From positions 1 to 48,845 of the forward strand of contig JAJVIN010000047.1 in assembly GCA_022071945.1 (NCBI GenBank): a stretch of 48,845 bases of DNA. The letters run 5' to 3'. The notes beneath the pieces were generated by a model. That model was given only the letters and a program-made list of their open reading frames with translations, ran no database searches and was not told the DNA's origin. Positions within the stretch are counted from its first letter, which is position 1; every line of letters begins with the position of its first letter. The position numbers and the translations under genes were made by a program. Origin of the DNA: Thermoanaerobaculia bacterium (lineage in GTDB: Bacteria; Acidobacteriota; Thermoanaerobaculia; UBA5066). Of the stretch, positions 9,496-17,922 are shown piece by piece.

Positions 9496-10278
9496 TCAGG
9501 GGTAGAGAGCCTTCTTCAGAAGGATCGCCCCGGATTTCTTGTCGTAGAGCCAGACCTCGGCCTTGGAGCCTGAGACCTGATAGATGTTGCGGCGGGTCCA
9601 GCTCGTCGCGCCGGGCTCGGGCTGCTTGTCTTCCATGTCGAATTCGGGCTTTCCGTCCGCGTCGAACACGGCAATGGCGCCGAGCCCACCCTTGGCCAGT
9701 CGGGCGGCGTCGGCCGCGTCCGGCCGCTCGAGATCGATCACCAAACCCTGGCCGCTCAGCACCGCCTTCAGAAAGGCCAGCTCCGCCGCGTCCGCCGGCT
9801 TGAGAGCCACTCCCTTATCGTAGATCTCGTCGACGATCACCTTCGTCCCGGAAGGTTCCGTGACCGGGCGCTTGCGGATCTGACGGTTCAACGCGAGGCA
9901 GAGCGAGTCCCCCGGGGGCGGGGCCGTCATCTTCACCCGGACCGTCTTGCCGGAAGCGTCGGAGCTGACCATCCACGTGCAGGGCGTCGACGAGGACGAA
10001 CTGGCCTTCAGCCCGATCGCGAATCCGTAGGTCCCGGGGGCGGCGGCAGGAGCCCCCTCCGGCTGGTCCTTGGCTCCCGGCAGCGTCCAGAAAAAGGACT
10101 CTGGCGGGGCAGGACTGAATCCTGCCGGAAGCTTTTCGACCGATCGCTCGATCCGAGCCGACTGGTAGGCCCCCGGGGCTCCCTGAAGGAGCGGCGTTGC
10201 CGGCAGAAGGAGAAGGGCCGCTAAGGCCGCGAGCCGGGAGCTCCTCTCGTTCGGGACAAAGAAACAATCTCCGTTCAT
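9496..10278 (-). CDS. Exported protein of unknown function
   Basis: The 260-residue product begins with a charged segment (NGDCFFVPNERSSR) and a hydrophobic core (LAALAALLLLPATPLLQGAPG), consistent with a signal peptide. The rest is mixed alpha/beta, with a Ser run (KASSSSSTPCTW), a helix-rich middle (ADAAELAFLKAVLSGQGLVIDLERPDAADAARLA) and terminal strands (KAEVWLYDKKSGAILLKKALYP). I recognise no family. A GGAGG site lies 5 bases before the ATG and TATGAT sits about 22 bases upstream of it, giving a short conventional leader. It is divergent from the membrane glycosyltransferase-like gene and convergent with the MoxR-type gene. Confidence 0.7.
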   Translation of the reverse strand: MNGDCFFVPNERSSRLAALAALLLLPATPLLQGAPGAYQSARIERSVEKLPAGFSPAPPESFFWTLPGAKDQPEGAPAAAPGTYGFAIGLKASSSSSTPCTWMVSSDASGKTVRVKMTAPPPGDSLCLALNRQIRKRPVTEPSGTKVIVDEIYDKGVALKPADAAELAFLKAVLSGQGLVIDLERPDAADAARLAKGGLGAIAVFDADGKPEFDMEDKQPEPGATSWTRRNIYQVSGSKAEVWLYDKKSGAILLKKALYP

Positions 10279-10345
10279 GTGACCCTCCAGCTGTCACGAA
10301 TCATAGCCTCCCCGGCCCTGTCCCTTGGCCCTCTATACTCCGCCC

Positions 10346-12727
10346 GTGACCACGGAGAACCTCCTCTCGCGCAAGCCCTTCTTTCGCGAGGTCTTGATCT
10401 TCGCCGCCTTCCTCGCCCTGACGGTCCTCAATACCTGGCCATGGGCCACCATGATCCGGGATGGCGTTCCCGACCCGGGCGATCCCTACCTCAACGCCTG
10501 GATCATCTGGCAGGCATTCCACGGGTTCTTCACCAACCCGTTCACGATGTTCCACGGGAACATCTTTTACCCCTACCAGTACTCGCTGGCCTTCAGCGAG
10601 CACAACTTCGGTCTGGCCCTGCCGTTCTTCCCGCTCCTGGCGGTCGGTGTGCGACCGCTGACGGTTCACGGGCTCACCGTCTTCTACGGCTTCGCCTTGT
10701 CGGGCTACGGTGCCTTCCGGCTCACCCGGACGCTCTCGGGTTCCACGGCTGCCGCCTGGATCGCCGGCATCGGCTTCGCCTTCGTCCCGTACCGCTACCA
10801 GCACCTCTCGCACTCCAACTACATTTCGGCTGGTTGGATCGCGCTCGTTCTGGAGGCTCTGATCCTCTTCTCGCGCGAGCGCACGAACAAGAGGGCGCTC
10901 TGGCTCGGCGCCGCGTTCCTGATGAATGGGCTCAGCTGCATCCACTGGTTCGTCCTCTCGGCCCTCCCTCTCGGCGTGACGGGACTGTGGCTGGCCGTCA
11001 GGAGCAGCCTGTGGAAGTGCCGCGACTTCTGGAGGAAGGGCGCCATCGCTCTGGGAGTCGCGAGCCTCGTCCTCCTCCCGTTCTTCATTCCCTACAAGAA
11101 GGTCCGGGATCTCTACGGCCTTCAGCGCAGTCCGGAGGAAGCCGCCCATTTCTCGGCCAAACCCATCAACTGGATGACGGCTCACCCGGGCCACCACGTC
11201 TGGGAAGGTCTGGGCCTGCAGCCGCCCCCGGGAGAGCTCTCGCTCTTCCCCGGTCTCCTCCTGCCTCTCCTTGCGCTCGCGGCGATCCTCCTGATGCCGC
11301 CCGCAAGACGGCCCGACCCCGATTTCGCCCCCTCTCCCCCGCCGGGCCGCTGGATCCACATTCTGGATGTCCTGATCATCGCGGCAGGCGTCGTCGCCCT
11401 GTTCGCGGCCTTCCCGCCCCACATCGTCCTCAAACTAGGGGGGAAGACCGTTTTCAGAGCCCAGGAACCGACGCGAGCCTTCGCCGCCTTCGCGGTCCTG
11501 CTTCTCGTCCGGTGCCTCTTCGCCTACCCGAAGGCCCTCGCGTTCTTCAGGGAGGCGAGCCTCTACGACTCGATCCGGGCGGGTGGACGGCCCGAGCCGC
11601 TTTCCATCGCCCTGCTCTGGGGTCTGATCGGTTTCGCGGGCTCGTTCGGCATGAACTTCTTCCTTCACAGAACGCTCTTCGAGTTCGTTTCGCTCTACCG
11701 GAGCATCCGGGCACCCGTGCGCTGGACGATGATCGCGATGCTCGGCCTGTCGGTCTTGGCAGGTCTCGGCGCCGTGGCCCTCACCCGGGCCGCGGGCGCG
11801 CGCTGGGAGAGGCTGCGGCGCCTGACACCGGCCCTCATCGGGTTTCTTGCGGTGGTCCTCCTGTGGGAGAACCGCGTCGCCCCCTTGACAGTCTTTCGGG
11901 GGCGGCCCGATCCCGATCCCGTCTCCCTCTACCTCAAGGGCATCGACATGAAGGGAGGCCTCGCCGTCTTCCCCGTACAGCCCGTCGACATGGAGAGCCC
12001 CTACCTCTCGGTCCTCAGGGCCGCCGACCACGGCAAGCCCCTCATCACGGCGGTCTCGGGATTCGGCCTGCCGATCCCCATGAAGATCGAGGAACTCGCC
12101 AACCAGCGTCCGATCCCCGTCGACGCCCTCATGGATCACCTGGAGTCGATCCCGACGTCTTACCTCATCGTCAGGGAGTGGAGACTCGGCGAGGTGGAGG
12201 GCCGGATCTATCACCGCTTCCTCGCCGGAGCGGCCCGGGCCGGGCGTCTGCGGTTCATCAAGCGCTTCGGGAGCGCTGAGGCGGAGGACCTTTGGGCGGT
12301 CGTCAAGATCGAGCCCGGAGCCAAACAGCAGCAGGAGATCCCCTGGATCAGCGAGGGGCTTCTCCTGTCAGACGGGCGCGAGGCGAGATTGGATACCTCG
12401 CTTCCGGGTTCAGTGGACGGTCCCTCCGAGGGGGCCAAGGTCAAGGACCGGGTGAAGGTCAGAGGCTGGGCCCGCACACCCCAGGAAGACCTCGAGGTCT
12501 TCATTCTGGTCAACGGGGCACGCCGGGAGCCTCTGTCGTTGACGCGCGGACCGAGACCGGACGTCTGCGCCGCCATCCCGACGATGGGGAATTGCTCGGC
12601 GGCGGGGTGGGAGTCCGAAATCGAGCTGCACTCGGAAGATGTCGGCACGGTGAAGATCGAGGCCGTCTTCCTCTCCCGTGATGGCCGGTACCGGATCTAC
12701 CCGGCGGTCTACGTCGCGCGCGAGTAG
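10346..12727 (+). CDS. Multi-membrane glycosyltransferase-like protein with C-terminal beta domain
   Basis: A 793-residue integral membrane protein with about 11-13 hydrophobic helices spread over residues 15-520, and acidic residues in the first loop (GVPDPGDPYLNAWIIW) as in GT-C-fold polyprenyl-phosphate glycosyltransferases. A soluble part follows (about 530-660). The last 105 residues (from about 687) form a strand-rich domain with GSVDGPSEG...VRGWARTPQE and RPDVCAAIPTMGN. The same domain ends the next gene. The start is GTG at 10346: TATACT lies 6 bases upstream and there is no Shine-Dalgarno site. It probably transfers a lipid-linked sugar to an exported acceptor; the sugar and acceptor are unknown. 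Confidence 0.8.
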   Translation: MTTENLLSRKPFFREVLIFAAFLALTVLNTWPWATMIRDGVPDPGDPYLNAWIIWQAFHGFFTNPFTMFHGNIFYPYQYSLAFSEHNFGLALPFFPLLAVGVRPLTVHGLTVFYGFALSGYGAFRLTRTLSGSTAAAWIAGIGFAFVPYRYQHLSHSNYISAGWIALVLEALILFSRERTNKRALWLGAAFLMNGLSCIHWFVLSALPLGVTGLWLAVRSSLWKCRDFWRKGAIALGVASLVLLPFFIPYKKVRDLYGLQRSPEEAAHFSAKPINWMTAHPGHHVWEGLGLQPPPGELSLFPGLLLPLLALAAILLMPPARRPDPDFAPSPPPGRWIHILDVLIIAAGVVALFAAFPPHIVLKLGGKTVFRAQEPTRAFAAFAVLLLVRCLFAYPKALAFFREASLYDSIRAGGRPEPLSIALLWGLIGFAGSFGMNFFLHRTLFEFVSLYRSIRAPVRWTMIAMLGLSVLAGLGAVALTRAAGARWERLRRLTPALIGFLAVVLLWENRVAPLTVFRGRPDPDPVSLYLKGIDMKGGLAVFPVQPVDMESPYLSVLRAADHGKPLITAVSGFGLPIPMKIEELANQRPIPVDALMDHLESIPTSYLIVREWRLGEVEGRIYHRFLAGAARAGRLRFIKRFGSAEAEDLWAVVKIEPGAKQQQEIPWISEGLLLSDGREARLDTSLPGSVDGPSEGAKVKDRVKVRGWARTPQEDLEVFILVNGARREPLSLTRGPRPDVCAAIPTMGNCSAAGWESEIELHSEDVGTVKIEAVFLSRDGRYRIYPAVYVARE

Positions 12728-12736
12728 GCGCCCCCC

Positions 12737-14938
12737 GTGTTCGCCCTGGTCTTCGGCTTTGCGGCCTTCCACGCGGCAATCGCCGTTTCGGCCGCCTGGC
12801 TGGGGCACTTCGGGATCCTGCGGCCGGGATTCTTCATCCTGGCCTCGATCGTCATCGGTCTGTCTCTTCTCTTCTGGTTGCGGGGCGAGCTGACCTCGTC
12901 CCGCAGCTCCGAGCCCGCCGCTCCTCGCGACGCCGCCCTTCGCCGCGCCTCGGCAGTCCTCTGGACCGTCACGCTCGTCCTTCTGGCCGGATTCCTCATC
13001 GCCGGCCTCGTCCGTTTCTGGGCAGCGCCCCCCGGAGCGCTCAACTATGACGACACCCACTATCACCTGACGGCGGCGGCGACGTGGCTCGCTCACGGCG
13101 ACCTTCGGATGGTGAAGTTCCCCGTGGGGGATGGCAGTCCGGCGTTCTACCCGATCGGCTCGGAACTCTTCTCGTTCTTTCTCCTCTGCCTCTCCGCCCC
13201 GTCAGACATCCTCGCCCGCTTTTCCGAGCTTCCTTTTGCGGCCCTGTCGCTTGCCGCCGTCTACCTTCTGGCGCGGAGACTGGAACTCTCGAGAGAAGGG
13301 TCTCTGGCCGCCGCGGCTCTCTCGGCCCTGACTCCCAAGGCGTTCCCGGAGAAGATGCTGAGCGCGGGCAACGACCACGCCACGGCGTTCTATTTCGTCG
13401 CCTCGCTTCTGGCCTCCCTTCACTTCGTGGAGGCTCCGGGCAAGAAGCGCGGTGTTCTCCTCGGGCTCGCGGCGGGCCTTCTCGTGGGCACCAAGTACAG
13501 CGGGGTGATGTTCCTGCCACTCGTGGTCGCGGTCCTGGTCCTGAGGCTGTGGGAAACACGGGAGACTCAGGTCTCTCGCCCCACCTTGGCCGCCTCTCTC
13601 CTTCTCGCCGTCGCGGCCGCGGCCGCTGCCGGCGGCTACACGTACCTCAGGAACTGGGTGACCGCGGAGAACCCCCTCTTCCCGGCCACCGTTCGCTTCG
13701 CGGGCCACACGCTCCTGCAGGGCTGGCGATCCCTCGACCAGGCAACCCTGGCGCAGTCTCCCGAATTCGCCATCGAGCCGGTGAGGTTCCTTCTCGCGCG
13801 CCCGGACCTGTGGGGAGCACACTTTGCATTCCTGCTCCTGCCCGCGGCGCTCCTCGCGCCGGCCTTCGCTCTCTTCCGCGGGCGGGAGCGGCGCTTCAGC
13901 GATCTGGCGATTCTCCTGACGCCCGTCTATCTCTACCTCGTCTACGTTCGCTTGATGCCCGACCACCGCGAGATTCGCTACATCTTCGCGGCTCCCCTCG
14001 TGGCCGCGATCTCGGTAGCCTTCGTCCTCGAGCGAGGATTTCGAGCGAGAAGGCCTCACGCCGGGGCCGCCCTTCTCGCGGTCTCGGCGATCCTGCTGGG
14101 CGCGCGGGCCTTCACCGTTGCCTCACGCTCACAACCTGCCCCGGGTGGAAGATTCGACAGCGCCGCCGCCGCGCAGTTCATCGAGAAGACCGTCGCGGGA
14201 AAACCCGTCCGGATCGCGCTCGCTGGAACGAACCAGCCCTACCTGTTCTTCGGCAGCCGGCTCCAGAACAGCGTTTCTTACGTTCCCACTCACGAGGCGG
14301 CGGGGGCCGAGTTCTACTCGTGGGGGAGCCCGCTCGACTTTCCCCACCGGTCCATCGACCCGAGGAAGAAGTCCCGGGCGGACATCTTCTGGCGGAATCT
14401 GGTGGACCGCCAGATCCAAGGAGTCGTGATCGCGAGGACGGGCGACGAGTACCCTGTTGCAGGCTGGGTCGCGCTCGACCCGGCGCGCTTCGAGAAGATC
14501 TTCTCGGGCGGGGACCAGGAGGTCTACCTCGTCAAGAACCCTCCCGCGGGCCACGCGGTTCCCCTCCCCTTCGTCACCGTCGATGATGGGATTCCTGGCT
14601 CGGTCGACGAACCCGTCGAGGGCGCGGTCATCCGTGGCGACCTGAAGATTCAGGGGTGGTGTCTCGAGAGGGGCGGCGGAGAAGTCAGGGTCGTCGAAGC
14701 CAGGCTCGATGGAGAAAGCCTCGACCTGGGATCTCTCGTGAGGGTGCCGCGCGACGACGTGGCGGCCGCCATCCCGGACATGGGGGACGCGAGCCGCGCC
14801 GGGTTCGAGTTGGTCATTCCCGCAAAGAGTTTGCCCTTGGGTCGCGCGAAACTCGTGGTCGCTTTTGGGACCGCGGATCTGAGGGTTCGCTACACCCCCG
14901 CGGTGACCCTCCAGATCGAAGGTCCGGCGTCCCGGTGA
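12737..14938 (+). CDS. GT39-like membrane glycosyltransferase with C-terminal beta domain
   Basis: A 733-residue membrane protein. It has about 12 helices up to residue 460, and the first large loop contains NYDDTHYHLTAAATWL, the position of the metal-binding Asp pair in GT39/ArnT-type enzymes. PIGSELFSFF and a helix-dense block follow, then a soluble region. The last ~115 residues repeat the C-terminal domain of the preceding protein (PGSVDEPVEGAVIRGDLKIQGW, RDDVAAAIPDMGDASRAGFEL). The GTG lies 9 bases after the upstream stop codon with no Shine-Dalgarno site, so translation is probably coupled. The pair may assemble or decorate the same glycan or glycoprotein. Confidence 0.8.
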   Translation: MFALVFGFAAFHAAIAVSAAWLGHFGILRPGFFILASIVIGLSLLFWLRGELTSSRSSEPAAPRDAALRRASAVLWTVTLVLLAGFLIAGLVRFWAAPPGALNYDDTHYHLTAAATWLAHGDLRMVKFPVGDGSPAFYPIGSELFSFFLLCLSAPSDILARFSELPFAALSLAAVYLLARRLELSREGSLAAAALSALTPKAFPEKMLSAGNDHATAFYFVASLLASLHFVEAPGKKRGVLLGLAAGLLVGTKYSGVMFLPLVVAVLVLRLWETRETQVSRPTLAASLLLAVAAAAAAGGYTYLRNWVTAENPLFPATVRFAGHTLLQGWRSLDQATLAQSPEFAIEPVRFLLARPDLWGAHFAFLLLPAALLAPAFALFRGRERRFSDLAILLTPVYLYLVYVRLMPDHREIRYIFAAPLVAAISVAFVLERGFRARRPHAGAALLAVSAILLGARAFTVASRSQPAPGGRFDSAAAAQFIEKTVAGKPVRIALAGTNQPYLFFGSRLQNSVSYVPTHEAAGAEFYSWGSPLDFPHRSIDPRKKSRADIFWRNLVDRQIQGVVIARTGDEYPVAGWVALDPARFEKIFSGGDQEVYLVKNPPAGHAVPLPFVTVDDGIPGSVDEPVEGAVIRGDLKIQGWCLERGGGEVRVVEARLDGESLDLGSLVRVPRDDVAAAIPDMGDASRAGFELVIPAKSLPLGRAKLVVAFGTADLRVRYTPAVTLQIEGPASR

Positions 14939-14954
14939 ACGTTATGATCCCGGC

Positions 14955-16694
14955 ATGCCCCGAGAGGACAGCGGATGGGAGACCCACTTCGAGAGAACGT
15001 CCGGACTCGAGACGACGTCCTATGAAGAAACGGTGTCGTTCCTCGAGAGGCTCGCGGAAGAGACCGGCCAGGGGCGGCTGATCTGCATCGGCGAGACCCC
15101 GCAGAAGCGCCCGATCTTCGTCTTCATCGCGGGCCACTCCGAGGACCTCTCTCCCGAGAGCACAGAGCGCGAGGGGAAGCTCGTCGTCCTCGTCCAGAAC
15201 GCCATCCACGGAGGCGAGGTCGAGGGAAAAGACGCCTGGTTGCTGCTCTTGCGGCAGATCCTCGTCTCGGGCGAGCTCCGCCACCTCCTCGAGGACTTGA
15301 TCCTTCTCCTCGTCCCCGTGCTCAACGTCGACGGGCACGAGAGGATGAGCCCCTACAACCGTCCGAATCAGAATGGGCCCGTCCGGATGGGCTGGAGGAC
15401 GACCTCCCAGAGCCTGGACTTGAACCGGGACTACGCCAAGGCCCGTTCTCCCGAGATGAGGGCCCTGCTCTCCCTCTTCAACGAGTGGCTGCCCGGGTTC
15501 GTCATCGACAACCACACCACCAACGGGGCGGACTACCAGTACCACGTCACCTACTCGATCGAGACGCACGAGACGATCGACAAGGGGCTGGCCAGCTTCG
15601 CGCGCGAGGAACTGATCCCGTTCGTTCGCGAAGGCGTCGAGGCGGCGGGTTTCCTCACGGCGCCTTACGTCCAGCTCCGGACCTCCCGGATCGAGGACGG
15701 GTTCGCTGACCCGCCCTCCCTGATGCGCTATTCGACCGGCTACGCCGCCGCCCAGAACCGGCTATCGTTCCTCGTGGAAGCGCACGCGCTGAAGCCCTAT
15801 GCGAACCGCGTGGCCTCGACCCTGGCCATGAACATCGCCATTCTCGAGTGCCTGGCGAAGAACGCCTCACATCTGCGCGACCTCAACGAGGCAGCCGACC
15901 AGAACGCGGTCCTGGGGTTCGGAGAGAGGCAGGAGGAGTTCCCCCTGATCGTCGAGGGAAGCCGCGACACCGACCCGTTCCTCTTCAAGGGGTTCGAGAG
16001 CAGCTGGGAGTACAGCCCCGTCACGGGCGCGGCCGTCCGGCGATACTCCGAAACCGCCATCGAGTTCGAGGTGCCGTACTTTGCCGGATCTGCCGTTCTC
16101 GAGACCGTCACCCCGCCTCTGGCGTACTTCGTTCCCGAGGAGCTGACCGAAGTCCTCGACGTGCTCGCCCTCAACGGGATCGAGAAGCACCGGGAGGAGG
16201 AAGGGGCCTGGCGCGCCGAGCGCTACGAGTGGGACGAACTCGAGTTTTCGCCGAGGCCGTACGAGGGCCGCCAGACCGTCAGCTGCACCATCAGGGCACG
16301 GCAGGAGTGGGTGCGGCTCTCGGGGAACGGGTTCGTCGTCCCGGTCGCCCAGCGACGAGCCCGGCTCCTCATTCAGCTCCTGGAGCCCCACGGGCCCGAC
16401 TCGCTCTTTCACTGGGGCTTCTTCAACGCCTTCCTGGAACGCAAGGAGTACGCGGAGGACTTCATCTTCGAGCCGATCGCCCGCAAAATGCTGGAAGGAA
16501 ACAGCAAGTTGCGGGTGGAGTTCGATCAACGCCTCGAGGAGGAAGACTTCCGTCAGAGCCCGTCTGAAAGGCTCGACTTCCTCTACCGGCGCTCCCCGTA
16601 CTTCGACCGGCGCGAAGAGACCTATCCGATCCTGAGGCTTCTCGAACGACACGAGACGGGCCGCTCAGAGAGTGCCCGCTCCGCATCCGAGTGA
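14955..16694 (+). CDS. M14-family zinc carboxypeptidase-like protein
   Basis: A 579-residue protein without a signal peptide. The M14 signature is complete: zinc ligands H85 and E88 in NAIHGGEVEGKDAW, the substrate-carboxylate NR pair (LDLNRDY, N157-R158), the third ligand H187 in IDNHTTNG and the catalytic Glu E275 in FLVEAHALK. Residues 340-579 form an extra region after the catalytic domain. Family members remove C-terminal residues from peptides or tails. ATG 14955 follows TATGAT by 6 bases and lacks a Shine-Dalgarno site, so a leaderless mRNA is likely. The stop codon overlaps a GTG of the ATP-grasp gene. Confidence 0.92.
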   Translation: MPREDSGWETHFERTSGLETTSYEETVSFLERLAEETGQGRLICIGETPQKRPIFVFIAGHSEDLSPESTEREGKLVVLVQNAIHGGEVEGKDAWLLLLRQILVSGELRHLLEDLILLLVPVLNVDGHERMSPYNRPNQNGPVRMGWRTTSQSLDLNRDYAKARSPEMRALLSLFNEWLPGFVIDNHTTNGADYQYHVTYSIETHETIDKGLASFAREELIPFVREGVEAAGFLTAPYVQLRTSRIEDGFADPPSLMRYSTGYAAAQNRLSFLVEAHALKPYANRVASTLAMNIAILECLAKNASHLRDLNEAADQNAVLGFGERQEEFPLIVEGSRDTDPFLFKGFESSWEYSPVTGAAVRRYSETAIEFEVPYFAGSAVLETVTPPLAYFVPEELTEVLDVLALNGIEKHREEEGAWRAERYEWDELEFSPRPYEGRQTVSCTIRARQEWVRLSGNGFVVPVAQRRARLLIQLLEPHGPDSLFHWGFFNAFLERKEYAEDFIFEPIARKMLEGNSKLRVEFDQRLEEEDFRQSPSERLDFLYRRSPYFDRREETYPILRLLERHETGRSESARSASE

Positions 16695-16702
16695 GGGACA
16701 CA

Positions 16703-17914
16703 GTGGGAAACAAACCATTCACAGTTCTCTGCGTCACGAGCTACTTCAAGGGCCACGAGTTCATGAAGCAGTGCAAGAAGGAAGGCTGCCGTGTCGTCCT
16801 GCTCACGTCGAAGAGCCTGGAGAACGAGGAGTGGCCGCGCGAGAGCCTGGACGAGATCTTCTACATCCCTGACAAGAACAAAGAGTGGAACATGCACGAC
16901 GTCATTTACGGCGTCAGCTACATCGCCCGCCGCGAGAGGTTGAACCGGATCGTCGCGCTCGACGACTTCGACGTCGAGAAGGCGGCCGAGCTTCGGGAAC
17001 ACCTCCGGATCCCCGGCGCCGGCGAGACGACGGCCCGCTACTTCAGGGACAAGCTCGCGATGCGGATGAAGGCGAGGGAATGCGGGATTCCCGTCCCGGC
17101 CTTCGTCGCCATCCTCAACTACGAGGAGATCAACGAGTACCTGGCGGAAAACCAGCCCCCTTACGTCCTCAAGCCGCGCCTGCAGGCGAGCGGAATCGGC
17201 ATACGGAAGATCGCCTCCTCCGCCGACCTCTGGCGCGAGGTCGACTCGCTCGGCGACCAGCAGTCCTTCTACCTTCTGGAGCAGTTCAAGCCGGGAAAGG
17301 TCTATCACGTCGACTCGATCGTCCACGAACGGGGGATCCGGTTCGCGGTCGCGAGCGAGTACGGCGAGACGCCGATGTCCGTTGCTCACGAAGGGAAGGT
17401 CTTTTCGACGCGGACGATGCGCCGGGGAACCGAGCGAGAGAAGGCCCTTCTCGAGTTGAACGCGCGCGTCCTCTCGGAGCTCGGGTTGAAGGAAGGCGTC
17501 TCGCACACCGAGTTCATCGAGGGCGAGACCCCGGCGGACTTCTACTTCCTCGAGACTTCCATGCGAGTCGGCGGTGCCCACATCTCCGACCTGATCGAAC
17601 AGGCGACGGGCATCAACCTCTGGCGCGAGTGGGCGAAGATCGAGGTCCTCCGCGACGAGATGACCTACGAGCCTCCGAAGGCGCGCGAGGACTACGCGGG
17701 GCTCCTCGTCTCCCTGGCCAAGCAAGAGTGGCCCGACATGGCGGCCTACAACGACCCGGAAGTGACCTGGCGCCTGAAGAAACACCACCATGCCGGGCTC
17801 ATCGTGGTGTCGCCGAGCTTCGAGCGCGTCGAGTCGTTGATGGCCGAGTACGTGGGACGCTTCCGCGCGGATTTCTTTGCGTCCATGCCGCTGCCGGACA
17901 AGCCCGCGGACTGA
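16703..17914 (+). CDS. ATP-grasp carboxylate-amine ligase
   Basis: A 403-residue ATP-grasp enzyme. The N-terminal Rossmann-like part (FTVLCVTSYFKGHEFMKQCKK) is followed by the ATP-grasp core: YFRDKLAMRMKARECGIPVPAF, PPYVLKPRLQASGIGIRKI (the lysine and glycine-rich loop), the YLLEQFKPGKVYHVDSIV strand, and metal-binding residues in SHTEFIEGE...FYFLETSMRVGGAH. The family joins a carboxylate to an amine through an acyl phosphate. GTG 16703 was chosen because GAGGG precedes it by 5-6 bases; GTG 16691 overlaps the upstream stop codon and is the alternative. It ends 8 bases before a convergent gene. Coupling to a carboxypeptidase suggests that one adds and the other trims residues on a shared substrate. 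Confidence 0.9.
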   Translation: MGNKPFTVLCVTSYFKGHEFMKQCKKEGCRVVLLTSKSLENEEWPRESLDEIFYIPDKNKEWNMHDVIYGVSYIARRERLNRIVALDDFDVEKAAELREHLRIPGAGETTARYFRDKLAMRMKARECGIPVPAFVAILNYEEINEYLAENQPPYVLKPRLQASGIGIRKIASSADLWREVDSLGDQQSFYLLEQFKPGKVYHVDSIVHERGIRFAVASEYGETPMSVAHEGKVFSTRTMRRGTEREKALLELNARVLSELGLKEGVSHTEFIEGETPADFYFLETSMRVGGAHISDLIEQATGINLWREWAKIEVLRDEMTYEPPKAREDYAGLLVSLAKQEWPDMAAYNDPEVTWRLKKHHHAGLIVVSPSFERVESLMAEYVGRFRADFFASMPLPDKPAD

Positions 17915-17922
17915 GGTCTTCC

